64,000 nt of DNA, taken from NCBI GenBank assembly GCA_015296085.1, contig DVDT01000003.1:1-64000 (forward strand), given 5' to 3'. Of this stretch, positions 17,720 through 26,294 are shown in pieces. Position 1 is the stretch's first letter, and each line of letters opens with the position of its first letter. Below the pieces are notes generated by a model. It was not told where the DNA came from. It searched no databases and saw only the letters and a program-made list of their open reading frames with translations. The translations under genes and the position numbers were made by a program. This DNA comes from Trichormus sp. M33_DOE_039 (GTDB taxonomy: Bacteria; Cyanobacteriota; Cyanobacteriia; Cyanobacteriales; Nostocaceae).

Positions 17720-18541
17720 CTAATCCCCAGTCCCCACTTTTTGCTGATAAATCTGCAACGCGGTGCGCCAAACTAGATAGCCTGCGGGATTGAGATGTAA
17801 GCCATCGGTAGTTAATTCTGGGCGGAGATTACCTTGCTTATCAGCAAACAAGGGATATAAATCTAGATATTCAACCTTTTCTTTGATGGCGATGCTTTGT
17901 AACTGCTGATTCAACTGCTGAATTCGACTATTGGGAATTGCCAGTAATTTCTCTCTTCCTTCCCAAGTTGAGGCTGCACCCCCGTGCGGCAAAATTGATT
18001 GGATAAAGATTTTGGTTTGGGGATGAGTTTTTCGTAGGTAAATCATCATTTGCCGTTGGTTATCTAAAATGACCTGATCATTTACCCCCCGAATCAAGTC
18101 ATTAATACCAATCATCACAAAAATGGTCTCTGGCTGTGTCTTGTCAAATAAATTTAGTCTTTTCAATAATCCATTGCTGGTTTCACCTGAAATTGCTTGA
18201 TTGAGCCAATTTCTATCTTGGGGTAATAATTCCCCAGGAAACCACAGACTCAAAGAATCTCCTGCTAAAATGCTCAATTTCGGGGGAGGTTGTTGGGCAG
18301 CGACTTGGGCTTCTTGCTTGAGAATATCTACCCATTGCTGATAGCTGAGTTGATGGCGGGGGCCTAACTCTGGGGTAGCGGATGGAGATTGATTGACTGG
18401 AACTGGAGGTGGCACATTACTGGAAATGGCGGTCAATCCCTGCTGTCGCCAAATCAGCAGAATGACCGCCAACATCAGGATGCCGTTGGTTGCCAGTAAA
18501 AAAAACGCCCAGACCGGAAAGGTTTTTGCAGTAGTGGACAC
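17720..18541 (-). CDS. membrane-anchored SGNH/GDSL hydrolase
   Basis: The 273-residue protein starts at a GTG and has an N-terminal hydrophobic anchor (VWAFFLLATNGILMLAVILLIW, residues 10-31). A Pro-rich linker leads to an SGNH domain with blocks AGDSLSLWFPGE, NQAISGETSNG, MIGINDLIRG and DGLHLNPAGYLVW. The spellings match the paralogue at 10363-11499, but here the domain is tethered rather than secreted and the linker is short. It is probably a periplasmic-face esterase or deacetylase; the substrate is unknown. Confidence 0.9.
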   Translation of the reverse strand: MSTTAKTFPVWAFFLLATNGILMLAVILLIWRQQGLTAISSNVPPPVPVNQSPSATPELGPRHQLSYQQWVDILKQEAQVAAQQPPPKLSILAGDSLSLWFPGELLPQDRNWLNQAISGETSNGLLKRLNLFDKTQPETIFVMIGINDLIRGVNDQVILDNQRQMMIYLRKTHPQTKIFIQSILPHGGAASTWEGREKLLAIPNSRIQQLNQQLQSIAIKEKVEYLDLYPLFADKQGNLRPELTTDGLHLNPAGYLVWRTALQIYQQKVGTGD

Positions 18542-18729
18542 GACTAGCGAAATCTTCCAATGATTTGACTCAGATTGTAAATCGCTAGTTAGATAATCGC
18601 ACTATTTTACTCAGTATTAAGTACTGATACGGGGAGTAAGAAGTAGAGAGAAAAGTGCAAAAACTTAGTAGAAAAAAGGCTTACAGCCAGATCAACTCCA
18701 CTAAGAATGAAAAAAAGTTTTTCCTCTTC

Positions 18730-18761
18730 TACACCCTTACACCCCCACACCCCTACACCCT
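18730..18761. repeat. short tandem repeat (ACACCCYT type)
   Basis: Four near-identical units of ACACCCTT, ACACCCCC and ACACCCCT sit downstream of the amt stop. The same octamer type occurs at 26190-26220, 37735-37770, 60785-60828 and inside the STAND gene. Confidence 0.8.
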
Positions 18762-18777
18762 TGTTTCTTAAAAGCAA

Positions 18778-20196
18778 TTACTTGGTTATATTGATACCAT
18801 CACTAAACTCAGAGTTATAACCTTCTTCTCCGTGTTCATTGATATCCAAACCTTGGTATTCGGCTTCCTCTTTGACTCTTAACCCCACAGTAACGTCAAT
18901 AATTTTGAGAATTATCCAAGTTCCAGCCGCTGCAATCACGTAAGCAATCATAATTGCGGCCAGTTCTACCCCTAATTCCCCGAAATTACCCCGCAAGACT
19001 CCATCCTTACCGGCTGAGTTGACTTCAGCAGTGGCAAAGATAGCTGTCAAAATTGCGCCAACAGTCCCACCCACACCATGTACAGGATAGGTATCTAAAG
19101 CATCATCAACATTTAGCTTGTGCTTGAAACTCACTGCATAGAAACACACAAAAGAGGTGATAAAGCCAATCAAAATCGCCGATAATGGTACAACGAAACC
19201 TGCAGCTGGTGTGATACCCACTAAACCAGCAACTGCACCTGTTGCTGCACCAACTGCTGTTGGTTTACCGCGTAAAGTTGCTTCCAAAATCAACCACATC
19301 AAAGCCCCAGCTGCGGCAGCTGTGTTAGTGGCAACAAAAGCTGTAGTAGCTACGTTGGTGACTAAATTACCAGAAGTCCCACTAGCTACAGATAAAGCAC
19401 TACCCGCATTAAAGCCGAACCAACCAAACCAGAGTAAACCAGCACCTAGTAAGATAAATGGTACGTTGTGAGGAGGACTGAGGCGGTCGGGGTGAGTTTT
19501 GCGCGGCCCTAGGACGATAGCAGCAACCAGCGCAGACACACCGGAACTGATATGAACAACCGTACCGCCAGCAAAGTCCAGTGCGCCTAGACCACCGTAC
19601 AAACCCAAGAAACCACCTTTAGCCCAAACCATGTGGGCTAGGGGAGTGTAAATCAAGGTTGACCACAACAAGACAAACAGACAATAAGCACGAAAACTCA
19701 TCCGTTCGGCGATCGCACCAGAAATCAACGCCGGGGTGATAATAGCAAACATGGCTTGATAAATCATGTATGCTTGATGGGGAATCGTCGCCGCATAGGA
19801 AACTACCTCTGTCGGATTTGACCCTTTAAGATAGTCAGTAGTTTCTAACCCCACACCGTTTAAACCGAACCATTGTAAACCGCCAATAAACGGCAAGCCA
19901 GGTGCAAAGGATAGACTATAACCCCATAACACCCAGGTGACTCCGACAATCGCCATCAATACAAAACTCATCATTAATGTATTGAGGATATTGCGCGATC
20001 GCACAAAGCCTCCATAGAAAAACGCCAATCCTGGTGTCATCAACAACACTAATGCTGATGATATCAGGATAAATGCTGTATCTCCAGTATCGGCAGTTGC
20101 AGCATTTGCTGGCGTTTGGGCAAAGGCATGACCCATGAGAGGCCCTGCCAAAATTAGTAGGGTAACAACCCCAATCACTAGAAATTTCTTGATCAC
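18778..20196 (-). CDS. amt: Amt/MEP/Rh ammonium transporter (third amt)
   Basis: A signal peptide (IKKFLVIGVVTLLILAGPLMGHAFAQ) precedes an eleven-span Amt fold. The twin pore histidines are in GGTVVHISSG and YPVHGVGGTVGA. LTPGLAFFYGGFVRSRN and the FGWFGFNAGSAL gate are typical. Amt proteins import ammonium under limitation. I prefer the GTG at 20196 because it gives a clean signal peptide; the longest frame starts with TTG at 20226. A GTA-N8-TAC site lies upstream. In Anabaena three amt genes are contiguous; here the other two lie 7 kb upstream, beyond the RiPP cluster. Confidence 0.93.
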   Translation of the reverse strand: MIKKFLVIGVVTLLILAGPLMGHAFAQTPANAATADTGDTAFILISSALVLLMTPGLAFFYGGFVRSRNILNTLMMSFVLMAIVGVTWVLWGYSLSFAPGLPFIGGLQWFGLNGVGLETTDYLKGSNPTEVVSYAATIPHQAYMIYQAMFAIITPALISGAIAERMSFRAYCLFVLLWSTLIYTPLAHMVWAKGGFLGLYGGLGALDFAGGTVVHISSGVSALVAAIVLGPRKTHPDRLSPPHNVPFILLGAGLLWFGWFGFNAGSALSVASGTSGNLVTNVATTAFVATNTAAAAGALMWLILEATLRGKPTAVGAATGAVAGLVGITPAAGFVVPLSAILIGFITSFVCFYAVSFKHKLNVDDALDTYPVHGVGGTVGAILTAIFATAEVNSAGKDGVLRGNFGELGVELAAIMIAYVIAAAGTWIILKIIDVTVGLRVKEEAEYQGLDINEHGEEGYNSEFSDGINITK

Positions 20197-20233
20197 GTCT
20201 TTTTGTCTTTTTCCCTTGAACAGCAATAGCCTT

Positions 20234-20247
20234 GTATACTTGGTTAC
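20234..20247 (-). promoter_or_regulatory. possible NtcA site (GTA-N8-TAC)
   Basis: GTAACCAAGTATAC on the minus strand is a perfect NtcA consensus palindrome, upstream of an ammonium transporter gene where NtcA control is expected. It is only 8-40 bases from the possible start codons, and no TAN3T box lies about 22 bases downstream. It may therefore be a chance match or a non-activating site. Confidence 0.3.
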
Positions 20248-20446
20248 ATTTGATTACTTTTTGCTGTAAATTTTTGTCGTCCAGGTTACTTGGATTTAGA
20301 TTTCGGGAAATTTTAACAAAAAAATAATACTATCGATAGATGAAATCTATGGAACTAGTATGTAATTTTTAGTTCTCAATACTTAATCCTCTACCAAAAA
20401 AAATTGGGTACAAGAGAAGCAATCTTCAAAAACTCTGTAATATTTA

Positions 20447-22267
20447 TTACTCAGTAATTCCATACTGTTGAATCTGCATATTCCACAGGGCGGTGTACTC
20501 CCCGTCATGCTGTAAAAGTTTCTGATGAGTGCCATCCTCAATCAATCGACCAGCTTTGAGGACTAAAATTCTCTGAGCCATTCGCACAGAAGCTAGCCGA
20601 TGGGTAATCAAAATGGTAGTCTTGCCTTCAGCTAGTTCCACAAATCGTAGATAAAGCTCATATTCGCTGCGGGGGTCAAGTGCGGCTGTTGGTTCATCTA
20701 ACAGTAATATCTGAGCTTCCTGACGCACAAAAGCACGAGCTAGGGCTAACTTCTGCCATTCACCACCAGATAGTTCTGTACCGCTAAACTGCTTACCCAG
20801 AGGTGTGTCTTCTCCTGTGGGAAATTGTGCTACTAGTCTGACTACATCGGCTTTTTCTATGGCATATCTGAGTAAATCTCGATGTTCTAGTGCTTGAAGG
20901 TTGCTTAAAGCGATATTTTCTCCGAGGGTGAGGGCGTAGCGACCAAAATCTTGAAACACTCCTGCTATTTGCTGTCGCCACTTTTCTAGGTTTAAATGTT
21001 TCAGGTCTATGCCATCGACTAGAATCCTGCCTTTGGTGGGGTCGTATAACCTAGTCAGTAACTTTACCAGAGTAGTTTTTCCTGCACCATTTTCTCCCAC
21101 AATGGCTACTGTTTCACCTGGGTGCAGAGTAAAAGAAATATTTTTGACAGCCCATCCCTGAGCGTCTGGGTAGCGAAAGTAAACGTTTTCAAAAGTAATA
21201 CCAGAACGAATGGGGTTTGGGGTTTTCTCTCCAGGCACAGTTAATAACATGGGGCTTGTGCTGTCGAGAAAATTGAAGAATTGCTGCATATATAAGACAT
21301 TTTCTAGCAATTCCAGTCCATTACCGACAAACCCGGCAAGGTTTTGTTGGAAGTAAGTTAAAGACTGGACAAATAACAAGACACTACCTGGACTCAATTC
21401 CCCTCTAAAGGCTTTCTGGACAACCCAGTAAAAAGCAAAACCATTACCTAGGGTACTTAAAACAGCTAAACTAGATGACCAAAAAGCTTGTTTACCCCGC
21501 AAATGACGCATAGAGTTGTGTAAAGAGTGGAATGCTTGCAGATATCGCTCAATAAAAAACGAACCTAGCTGGAATAGTCGAGTTTCCTTCGCGTAGGTAT
21601 CAGTCAACATGACTGATGTGTAATACTTCATTCTGCGAGCTTGGGGGCTATTTTCAAACAGAGTCAGCCAAATTGCTTTGCCATATTGAGCAGACACAAC
21701 TACCTGGGGTATAGTGGCGATCGCAATCACTAAGGGAATCCAAAAGGCTAGGGGAATCAATAAACCCACCATCACCACCAAGGTCACAAAAGAGCGACCT
21801 AATTCCACTAAATTTTCCAATAAATTCAACGGTTGATAGCTAACTTGCTCTTGCAACAGCTGTAACTCATCATAAAATTCAGCATCTTCAAAACGGCTCA
21901 GGTCGGGTAAAGTATCAGCTTTACGCATCAACATCAAGCTCATGTGAGCTGTTAATTTATCATTGAGGTTTCCCTGAAGTGCTGTTCGCCAAGGGTCGAG
22001 GAGTGTTTCTAATAATAAAGCACCCACCCATCCCGCAACTAGGGGTAGTACGATATTCCAGCCTAATGCTCTCCCAGAGGATAACTCTGCTGTTACTGTA
22101 TCTATGACTAATTTGGTAATCCAAACACTTACAGCAGGTAAAAACCCCTGCAACAAAATCACAACCATCAAGACTAAAATTTCCTGTGGTGCGGCTGTCC
22201 ATACCAAGGGAAGAGAACGAAATAAAGCCTTAGCGTAAACCTCCAACCAACCTCTTAGTTCGCCCAT
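20447..22267 (-). CDS. ABC exporter, fused membrane and ATPase domains
   Basis: The 606-residue half-transporter has a six-helix membrane domain (residues ~20-320) and an ATPase domain. The latter shows Walker A GENGAGKTT, the Q loop in GVFQDFG, signature LSGGEWQKLALARA, Walker B ILLLDEPTAALD and switch His in ITHR. There is no N-terminal C39 peptidase domain, so it cannot trim a leader itself. It is divergent from the RiPP precursor gene across a 720-bp gap and reads towards the third amt gene. I infer that it exports the RiPP product. Confidence 0.9.
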   Translation of the reverse strand: MGELRGWLEVYAKALFRSLPLVWTAAPQEILVLMVVILLQGFLPAVSVWITKLVIDTVTAELSSGRALGWNIVLPLVAGWVGALLLETLLDPWRTALQGNLNDKLTAHMSLMLMRKADTLPDLSRFEDAEFYDELQLLQEQVSYQPLNLLENLVELGRSFVTLVVMVGLLIPLAFWIPLVIAIATIPQVVVSAQYGKAIWLTLFENSPQARRMKYYTSVMLTDTYAKETRLFQLGSFFIERYLQAFHSLHNSMRHLRGKQAFWSSSLAVLSTLGNGFAFYWVVQKAFRGELSPGSVLLFVQSLTYFQQNLAGFVGNGLELLENVLYMQQFFNFLDSTSPMLLTVPGEKTPNPIRSGITFENVYFRYPDAQGWAVKNISFTLHPGETVAIVGENGAGKTTLVKLLTRLYDPTKGRILVDGIDLKHLNLEKWRQQIAGVFQDFGRYALTLGENIALSNLQALEHRDLLRYAIEKADVVRLVAQFPTGEDTPLGKQFSGTELSGGEWQKLALARAFVRQEAQILLLDEPTAALDPRSEYELYLRFVELAEGKTTILITHRLASVRMAQRILVLKAGRLIEDGTHQKLLQHDGEYTALWNMQIQQYGITE

Positions 22268-22987
22268 TCATTACAACCTGTTTGTTATTTAGTGTTGGTA
22301 AAATAGTTTGCCGTTGTTAATAGTTTTCTCGGAGTAGTCTTTTCTAATTAATAGCTATATTTTTGAGATTTTTGGAATTTCCTACTAAAATTCACTATCT
22401 TATGAATAGCAATCACTATTCATACCTATATTCAATTACACTGATTATTTTCCATTTTTATAAGGATTGAAGATAACTACAATTTGACTAATTCATCTAC
22501 AACCTTAGTATCATCAAGAATAAAAAAAATACTCCTGAAGACATAATAATTAAGACAATAAGTAATTACTTCGGAAAGAATAAAAAGCCTAAGAAGAAGA
22601 TATCGTGGATATTGTTGAAGAACTCAAATAATTGAAAATCAAAGTAACTTCTTGAGGTCAAAAGCAACAGTTGGCTCTGAGGAATCAAGCTTTGGGAGAT
22701 TTAAATCCTAGAGATAGCATACTGTCTAGCACACGCAGTTAGCTTTGATTTTTGTGGACTAGTAATACTGTGAATAGCGAGATGAGAGTTCTCTGTTAAT
22801 GGGATTAATCACATAATGATAGTTCGGACTTTACTGTGCTTTTCTTAGGGAGTAATTTCTGTCTATTTCTCTTACATATCCAGTGATCAAACTCTGTAAC
22901 AGATGGGCATACTTATCACTATTCGCTGTGAAGAATGCAGATGTTCAAATAGTCCAGATTAGTTTAGGTTACAAGGAGTAAATGATA
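22268..22987. promoter_or_regulatory. divergent region between exporter and RiPP precursor
   Basis: This AT-rich 720-bp gap should hold both promoters of the RiPP locus. An open stretch without a normal start codon (22470-22630) reads lysine-rich nonsense, and I do not call it a gene. The precursor start is preceded by AAGGAG at 22973-22978. Confidence 0.45.
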
Positions 22988-23320
22988 ATGTTTACCGAAA
23001 CAAAATTGCTCGAAAAAACTATAGAAATGCGTTTGGCAGACAGCGACGATAAACTTGAACAAGTCCTGCTTTCAGATGCAGAAATGGCAGCTTGGGAAAA
23101 ATTAGCAATTCAAGGAGTAGTTGCTCCCATTATAGGTAACTGCGGTCGATGTTTCGGTTGTGGTCGATGCTTCGGTTGTGGTCGATGTTTCGGTTGTGGT
23201 CGATGTTCCGGTTGTGGTCGATGTGGCCGATGTGGTGGCTGCGGTAAATGTCATGGGTGCGGTATTGGTTCAGCATCAAGTGTAATTGATGAAGATTCTG
23301 AGATGGGATTCGGATACTAA
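22988..23320 (+). CDS. Cys-rich TOMM (thiazole/oxazole) precursor peptide
   Basis: About 50 leader residues (acidic, amphipathic, with LEKTIEMRLADSDDKLEQVL and AWEKLAIQGVVAPIIG) precede a core built of CGRCFG hexapeptides. Three exact copies are followed by degenerate units CGRCSG, CGR, CGG and CGKCHG. The core holds 14 cysteines, nearly all next to glycine, and ends with the non-Cys tail GIGSASSVIDEDSEMGFGY. Cys-Gly pairs are ideal for heterocyclisation by the YcaO enzyme encoded downstream. I use the ATG at 22988, nine bases after AAGGAG; the ATG at 22982 is three bases from it. The mature product could carry many thiazoles. Confidence 0.9.
   Translation: MFTETKLLEKTIEMRLADSDDKLEQVLLSDAEMAAWEKLAIQGVVAPIIGNCGRCFGCGRCFGCGRCFGCGRCSGCGRCGRCGGCGKCHGCGIGSASSVIDEDSEMGFGY
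23141..23224 (+). repeat. 18-bp tandem repeat encoding the RiPP core
   Basis: Units of 18 bp (TGYGGTCGATGTTTCGGT and variants) start at 23141, 23159, 23177 and 23195, with a 12-bp partial at 23213. Each codes for CGRCFG, or CGRCSG in the fourth. Nearly all differences are silent, so the core has expanded by recent slippage or unequal exchange while keeping its peptide. Confidence 0.95.
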
Positions 23321-23529
23321 AAATACGGCTTTGTAGCTAGCTGCAAAATTTCAAACTGTTGCTTTTGTCCATTTTTTTCAACTACTGTCGTCGTAGGAAG
23401 TGAGTTTGTTAATAAGCATATAAAATTTCACTATGGCATCAGTAGTAACGTAGCGATCGCACAGAAATTAATATTAACCAAATCAGATCATTTTTTCTCC
23501 CAAAATATTCTTCTCAAGAACAGTTTTAC

Positions 23530-23552
23530 AGGTGGCGGTTGATGCGCCACCT
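23530..23552 (+). terminator. hairpin between precursor and modification genes
   Basis: The 8-bp arms AGGTGGCG and CGCCACCT enclose a 7-base loop 67 bp before the ThiF-like gene. No T run follows, so it is more likely an mRNA processing or stability element, or a leaky attenuator, than a full terminator. Such an element would allow precursor transcripts to outnumber those of the enzymes. Confidence 0.5.
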
Positions 23553-23618
23553 AATAACAACAACACTTTTTCTTCCCCTAAACCCCTGTTTATTGAAAGC
23601 TTGGGATAAGAAAAACCT

Positions 23619-24746
23619 ATGAAATTAAATGACAATCAACGGTTACGCTTACTAGAGCATCTTTTGATTCAGGTTATGCCTTCAGATGCCGATAAAGACA
23701 GAGAAACGATGATCTTCAACACAACGCGACGGACTTTGAAAGTAGATGGTCAAGCACTGCAAGATGTAGAAAGAATTGTTTTTCCTTTACTAGATGGTAC
23801 GCACACAATAGGCGAAATACGTACGGCTGTCTGGGAACAAATTACAGATTCCTCTTTAGATCAATGTTTAGCATTTTTGATGGAAAATCGCTTAGTTGAA
23901 GAATATCGAGACGACACATTTGATTTAGAGAGTCGCGCTCAATTGCTGCCTCAACTTGGCCTCTACCATGAACTGGGTTTTCAGCAACAAGATGCTCAAG
24001 AGCGTTTAGCCAATGCTCGCATCGCAATTTTTGGACTAGGAGGCTCAGGTCTTGTAGCAGCAGTCAATCTAGCGGCTTGTGGTATTGGATTTCTCCGTCT
24101 ATGTGACAGTATTTCTACATCTCCCTATGATTCCATAATGATGGCAAATTGGGGATTTAGTGAATTTGGTAATTTTCGGGCTGAGGAAACAGCTCGACAG
24201 ATTGCAGCCATAGGGGGAGTGACTACAACCGAGGCTATTACGGATACTTTGACTGATGATGAAACAGTGACAGCTTTGCTGGATGATGTTGATTTAGCCA
24301 TTGTCGCCACCGATGCAGTCCCAGTTAATTTAGCCTATCGCCTCAACCGACTTTGTTTAAAGATGCAATGTCCATTACTCCCTGGGGGAGCTTTTGGGAT
24401 TGAAGGGACTGTCGGCCCTTTAGTTGTGGGTAATGATAGTCCCTGTTATCTCTGCTATCGAATGCGGTCTATAGCTTGTGCTAAGTTACCGGAAGCAGAA
24501 CTGCAACTAGAAAGATTTTTAGATCGCGATCGCCGGTCTCAACCCCAACTGCGAGAAAATTTGCCTATAGGTCACACGTTAGTTGGTAGTTACTTAGTGC
24601 TTGATGCTCTGAAAATGTTACTTGGCCTACCAATTGCCACTGACGGGAAATTACTGCATTTAGATTTAATCACCACCAAATTGACTCACAATGTTGTCCT
24701 TAAAAAGCCTGGTTGTCCTCATTGTTCTTCCATTCGCAATTCTTAA
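23619..24746 (+). CDS. TOMM leader-binding RRE-ThiF protein (cyclodehydratase partner)
   Basis: The 375-residue protein has an N-terminal winged-helix region of ~110 residues resembling the RiPP recognition element (IVFPLLDGTHTIGEIRTAV, LDQCLAFLMENRLVEEY). An E1/ThiF-like domain follows with the nucleotide loop ARIAIFGLGGSGLVAAVNLAA. Two cysteine pairs (CYLC and CPHC) form the structural zinc site. In TOMM pathways this 'C' protein binds the leader peptide and activates the YcaO enzyme. It starts 298 bp after the precursor stop and ends 3 bp before the YcaO gene, so the two are translationally linked. Confidence 0.92.
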   Translation: MKLNDNQRLRLLEHLLIQVMPSDADKDRETMIFNTTRRTLKVDGQALQDVERIVFPLLDGTHTIGEIRTAVWEQITDSSLDQCLAFLMENRLVEEYRDDTFDLESRAQLLPQLGLYHELGFQQQDAQERLANARIAIFGLGGSGLVAAVNLAACGIGFLRLCDSISTSPYDSIMMANWGFSEFGNFRAEETARQIAAIGGVTTTEAITDTLTDDETVTALLDDVDLAIVATDAVPVNLAYRLNRLCLKMQCPLLPGGAFGIEGTVGPLVVGNDSPCYLCYRMRSIACAKLPEAELQLERFLDRDRRSQPQLRENLPIGHTLVGSYLVLDALKMLLGLPIATDGKLLHLDLITTKLTHNVVLKKPGCPHCSSIRNS

Positions 24747-24749
24747 ATA

Positions 24750-26060
24750 ATGAACGCAACAGTTGCTAGTCCACGCTGGCGGGATTTGGTCAGTCCCCAT
24801 ACTGGCATCATTCAGAAATTGGAGAGATTAAGCAAGCCCTATACAGAGTTTGAACTGCCTGTCTTGTGGCAAGTGGAACTTTCGCATTTCAATATCTATA
24901 AATCCCCAGATGATCTGCGTTACGGTGTAGGCAAAGGTATGACTGACGAACAAGCTATTGTCGGTGCTGTCGGCGAAGCTTTAGAGCGTTATTGTGGGAG
25001 CATCGTTGATCGCAGACAAATAATTGTCAGTAATTACGAAAATTTAGCTGAAGGGGCTGTTCCTCCACAAGTTTTTTTCTCGTTTTCGCAACAGCAATAC
25101 TCTGACCCCAATTTTCCTTTTCCTACTTTTGACCCGAAAATGCAGACTTCCTGGGTTACAGCTTGGAATCTGCGTACTCAAAAGCAAGTTCTGCTCCCAG
25201 CCGCCTCAGTGTATCTCAATTTTTGTAGTCATCAATTAGGGGATTCTATATTACCTGTGACGACTAACGGCATGGCGAGTGGCCCATCTGTAGAGTTTGC
25301 GGCCTATAGGGGTTTGTGTGAGTTGATTGAACGTGATGCTTTCATGATTACATGGTTAAACCGTCTTCCAGCCCCCCGCATTGATTTCCATCATAAACCG
25401 GGCATTGAAACTGCGATCACTCGTAACTATGCCAGATTTGGGATAGAGTTGATAGCATTTGACCTCACCACAGACACTCAAGTACCAGTGATTGCAGCCT
25501 TGGCAATTGACCGTTCTGGTCAAAGTCCCGCCCTTGTCACTGGCTTAGGATGTGACTTAGATGGTGCAACAGCCTTTCGCAAAGCCATCTTTGAAGTTTG
25601 CCAAGCTCGTCCCCACGATATCAGTCGTATGACAATCGGAGATGGTGCAAATCTTCATCAATATCAAGATATCCAGGATTTAAAGGATCACAGTGCTTTC
25701 TTTTACGCAACCACAAAACTGGGGGAATTAGATTTTCTACTGCACCATGATCAACGACGCAATATTGAAGATTTACCGATATATGCTGACCACACGGAAG
25801 TAGAAAAATTACAATCAGTAGTCACAAAACTCAATCAAGTTGGTGCTGAAGCTTATTTAGTAGATGTAACCACCCCAGACATTGTACCACTCGGTTTTCG
25901 AGTAGTACGGACGTTAGCTAGTGAATTAGTGCCAATATATTTTGGTTACGGTCAAGAACCCCTTGGAACTCGGCGTTTGTTTGAAGTTCCAGAACGTCTA
26001 GGCTATGGTAGCCGACGTACTCCAGATGACCTGAATCCTTGCCCACATCCTCTTGATTAG
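24750..26060 (+). CDS. YcaO-type TOMM cyclodehydratase
   Basis: The 436-residue YcaO protein uses ATP to activate amide carbonyls and close Cys/Ser/Thr side chains to azolines. ATP-binding segments are visible: GAVGEALERYCG near residue 80 and the helix EFAAYRGLCELIERDAFMITW near residue 190, both with the expected Glu/Arg pattern. The extreme C-terminus reads DDLNPCPHPLD, containing the PxPxP motif that marks azoline-forming YcaOs and is required for catalysis. It is separate from the ThiF partner, not fused. A MITE lies between its stop and the dehydrogenase gene. Confidence 0.94.
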   Translation: MNATVASPRWRDLVSPHTGIIQKLERLSKPYTEFELPVLWQVELSHFNIYKSPDDLRYGVGKGMTDEQAIVGAVGEALERYCGSIVDRRQIIVSNYENLAEGAVPPQVFFSFSQQQYSDPNFPFPTFDPKMQTSWVTAWNLRTQKQVLLPAASVYLNFCSHQLGDSILPVTTNGMASGPSVEFAAYRGLCELIERDAFMITWLNRLPAPRIDFHHKPGIETAITRNYARFGIELIAFDLTTDTQVPVIAALAIDRSGQSPALVTGLGCDLDGATAFRKAIFEVCQARPHDISRMTIGDGANLHQYQDIQDLKDHSAFFYATTKLGELDFLLHHDQRRNIEDLPIYADHTEVEKLQSVVTKLNQVGAEAYLVDVTTPDIVPLGFRVVRTLASELVPIYFGYGQEPLGTRRLFEVPERLGYGSRRTPDDLNPCPHPLD

Positions 26061-26120
26061 AGGCAGGAAGCAGGGAAGACAGGGGGAGTAGGAAAACAAA
26101 AGCCACACCCAGTCCCCAGT

Positions 26121-26268
26121 CTGAAAGGTGTAGGTTTTTAATAGAGCAGTGAGTGATGACTATCAAACCAACGACAGAATGATATTTTCATCCACCCTTA
26201 CACCCCTACACCCCTACACCCTAAAACAGTGTCTTATAGACAAAGCGTAAAAAACCTACACCTGTGAG
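26121..26268 (+). mobile_element. MITE copy 1 (148 bp)
   Basis: The element is bounded by inverted ends, CTGAAAGGTGTAGGTTTTT on the left and AAAAACCTACACCTGTGAG on the right. Inside are the blocks AGAGCAGTGAGTGATGACTA, a CACCCCTACACC tandem repeat and AAAACAGTGTCTTATAG. The same blocks occur at 31078-31372 and, inverted, at 53586-53741. It has no coding capacity. It sits between the YcaO and SagB-type genes. Confidence 0.85.
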
Positions 26269-26294
26269 CAGTCCCCAATCCCTCTACATTAACT

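Noticed and set aside
22470-22630. Lysine-rich open stretch upstream of the RiPP precursor
   Set aside because: It has no usable start codon and its A-rich composition gives lysine by chance.
23141-23224. Metallothionein instead of a RiPP precursor
   Set aside because: The leader-like N-terminus and adjacent YcaO, ThiF-RRE and SagB-type genes make a modified peptide far more likely.
25918-26166. Minus-strand frame overlapping the YcaO 3' end and the MITE
   Set aside because: Its start lies in MITE copy 1 (the same MIVITHCSIKNL start recurs in MITE copy 3), so it is a repeat artefact.
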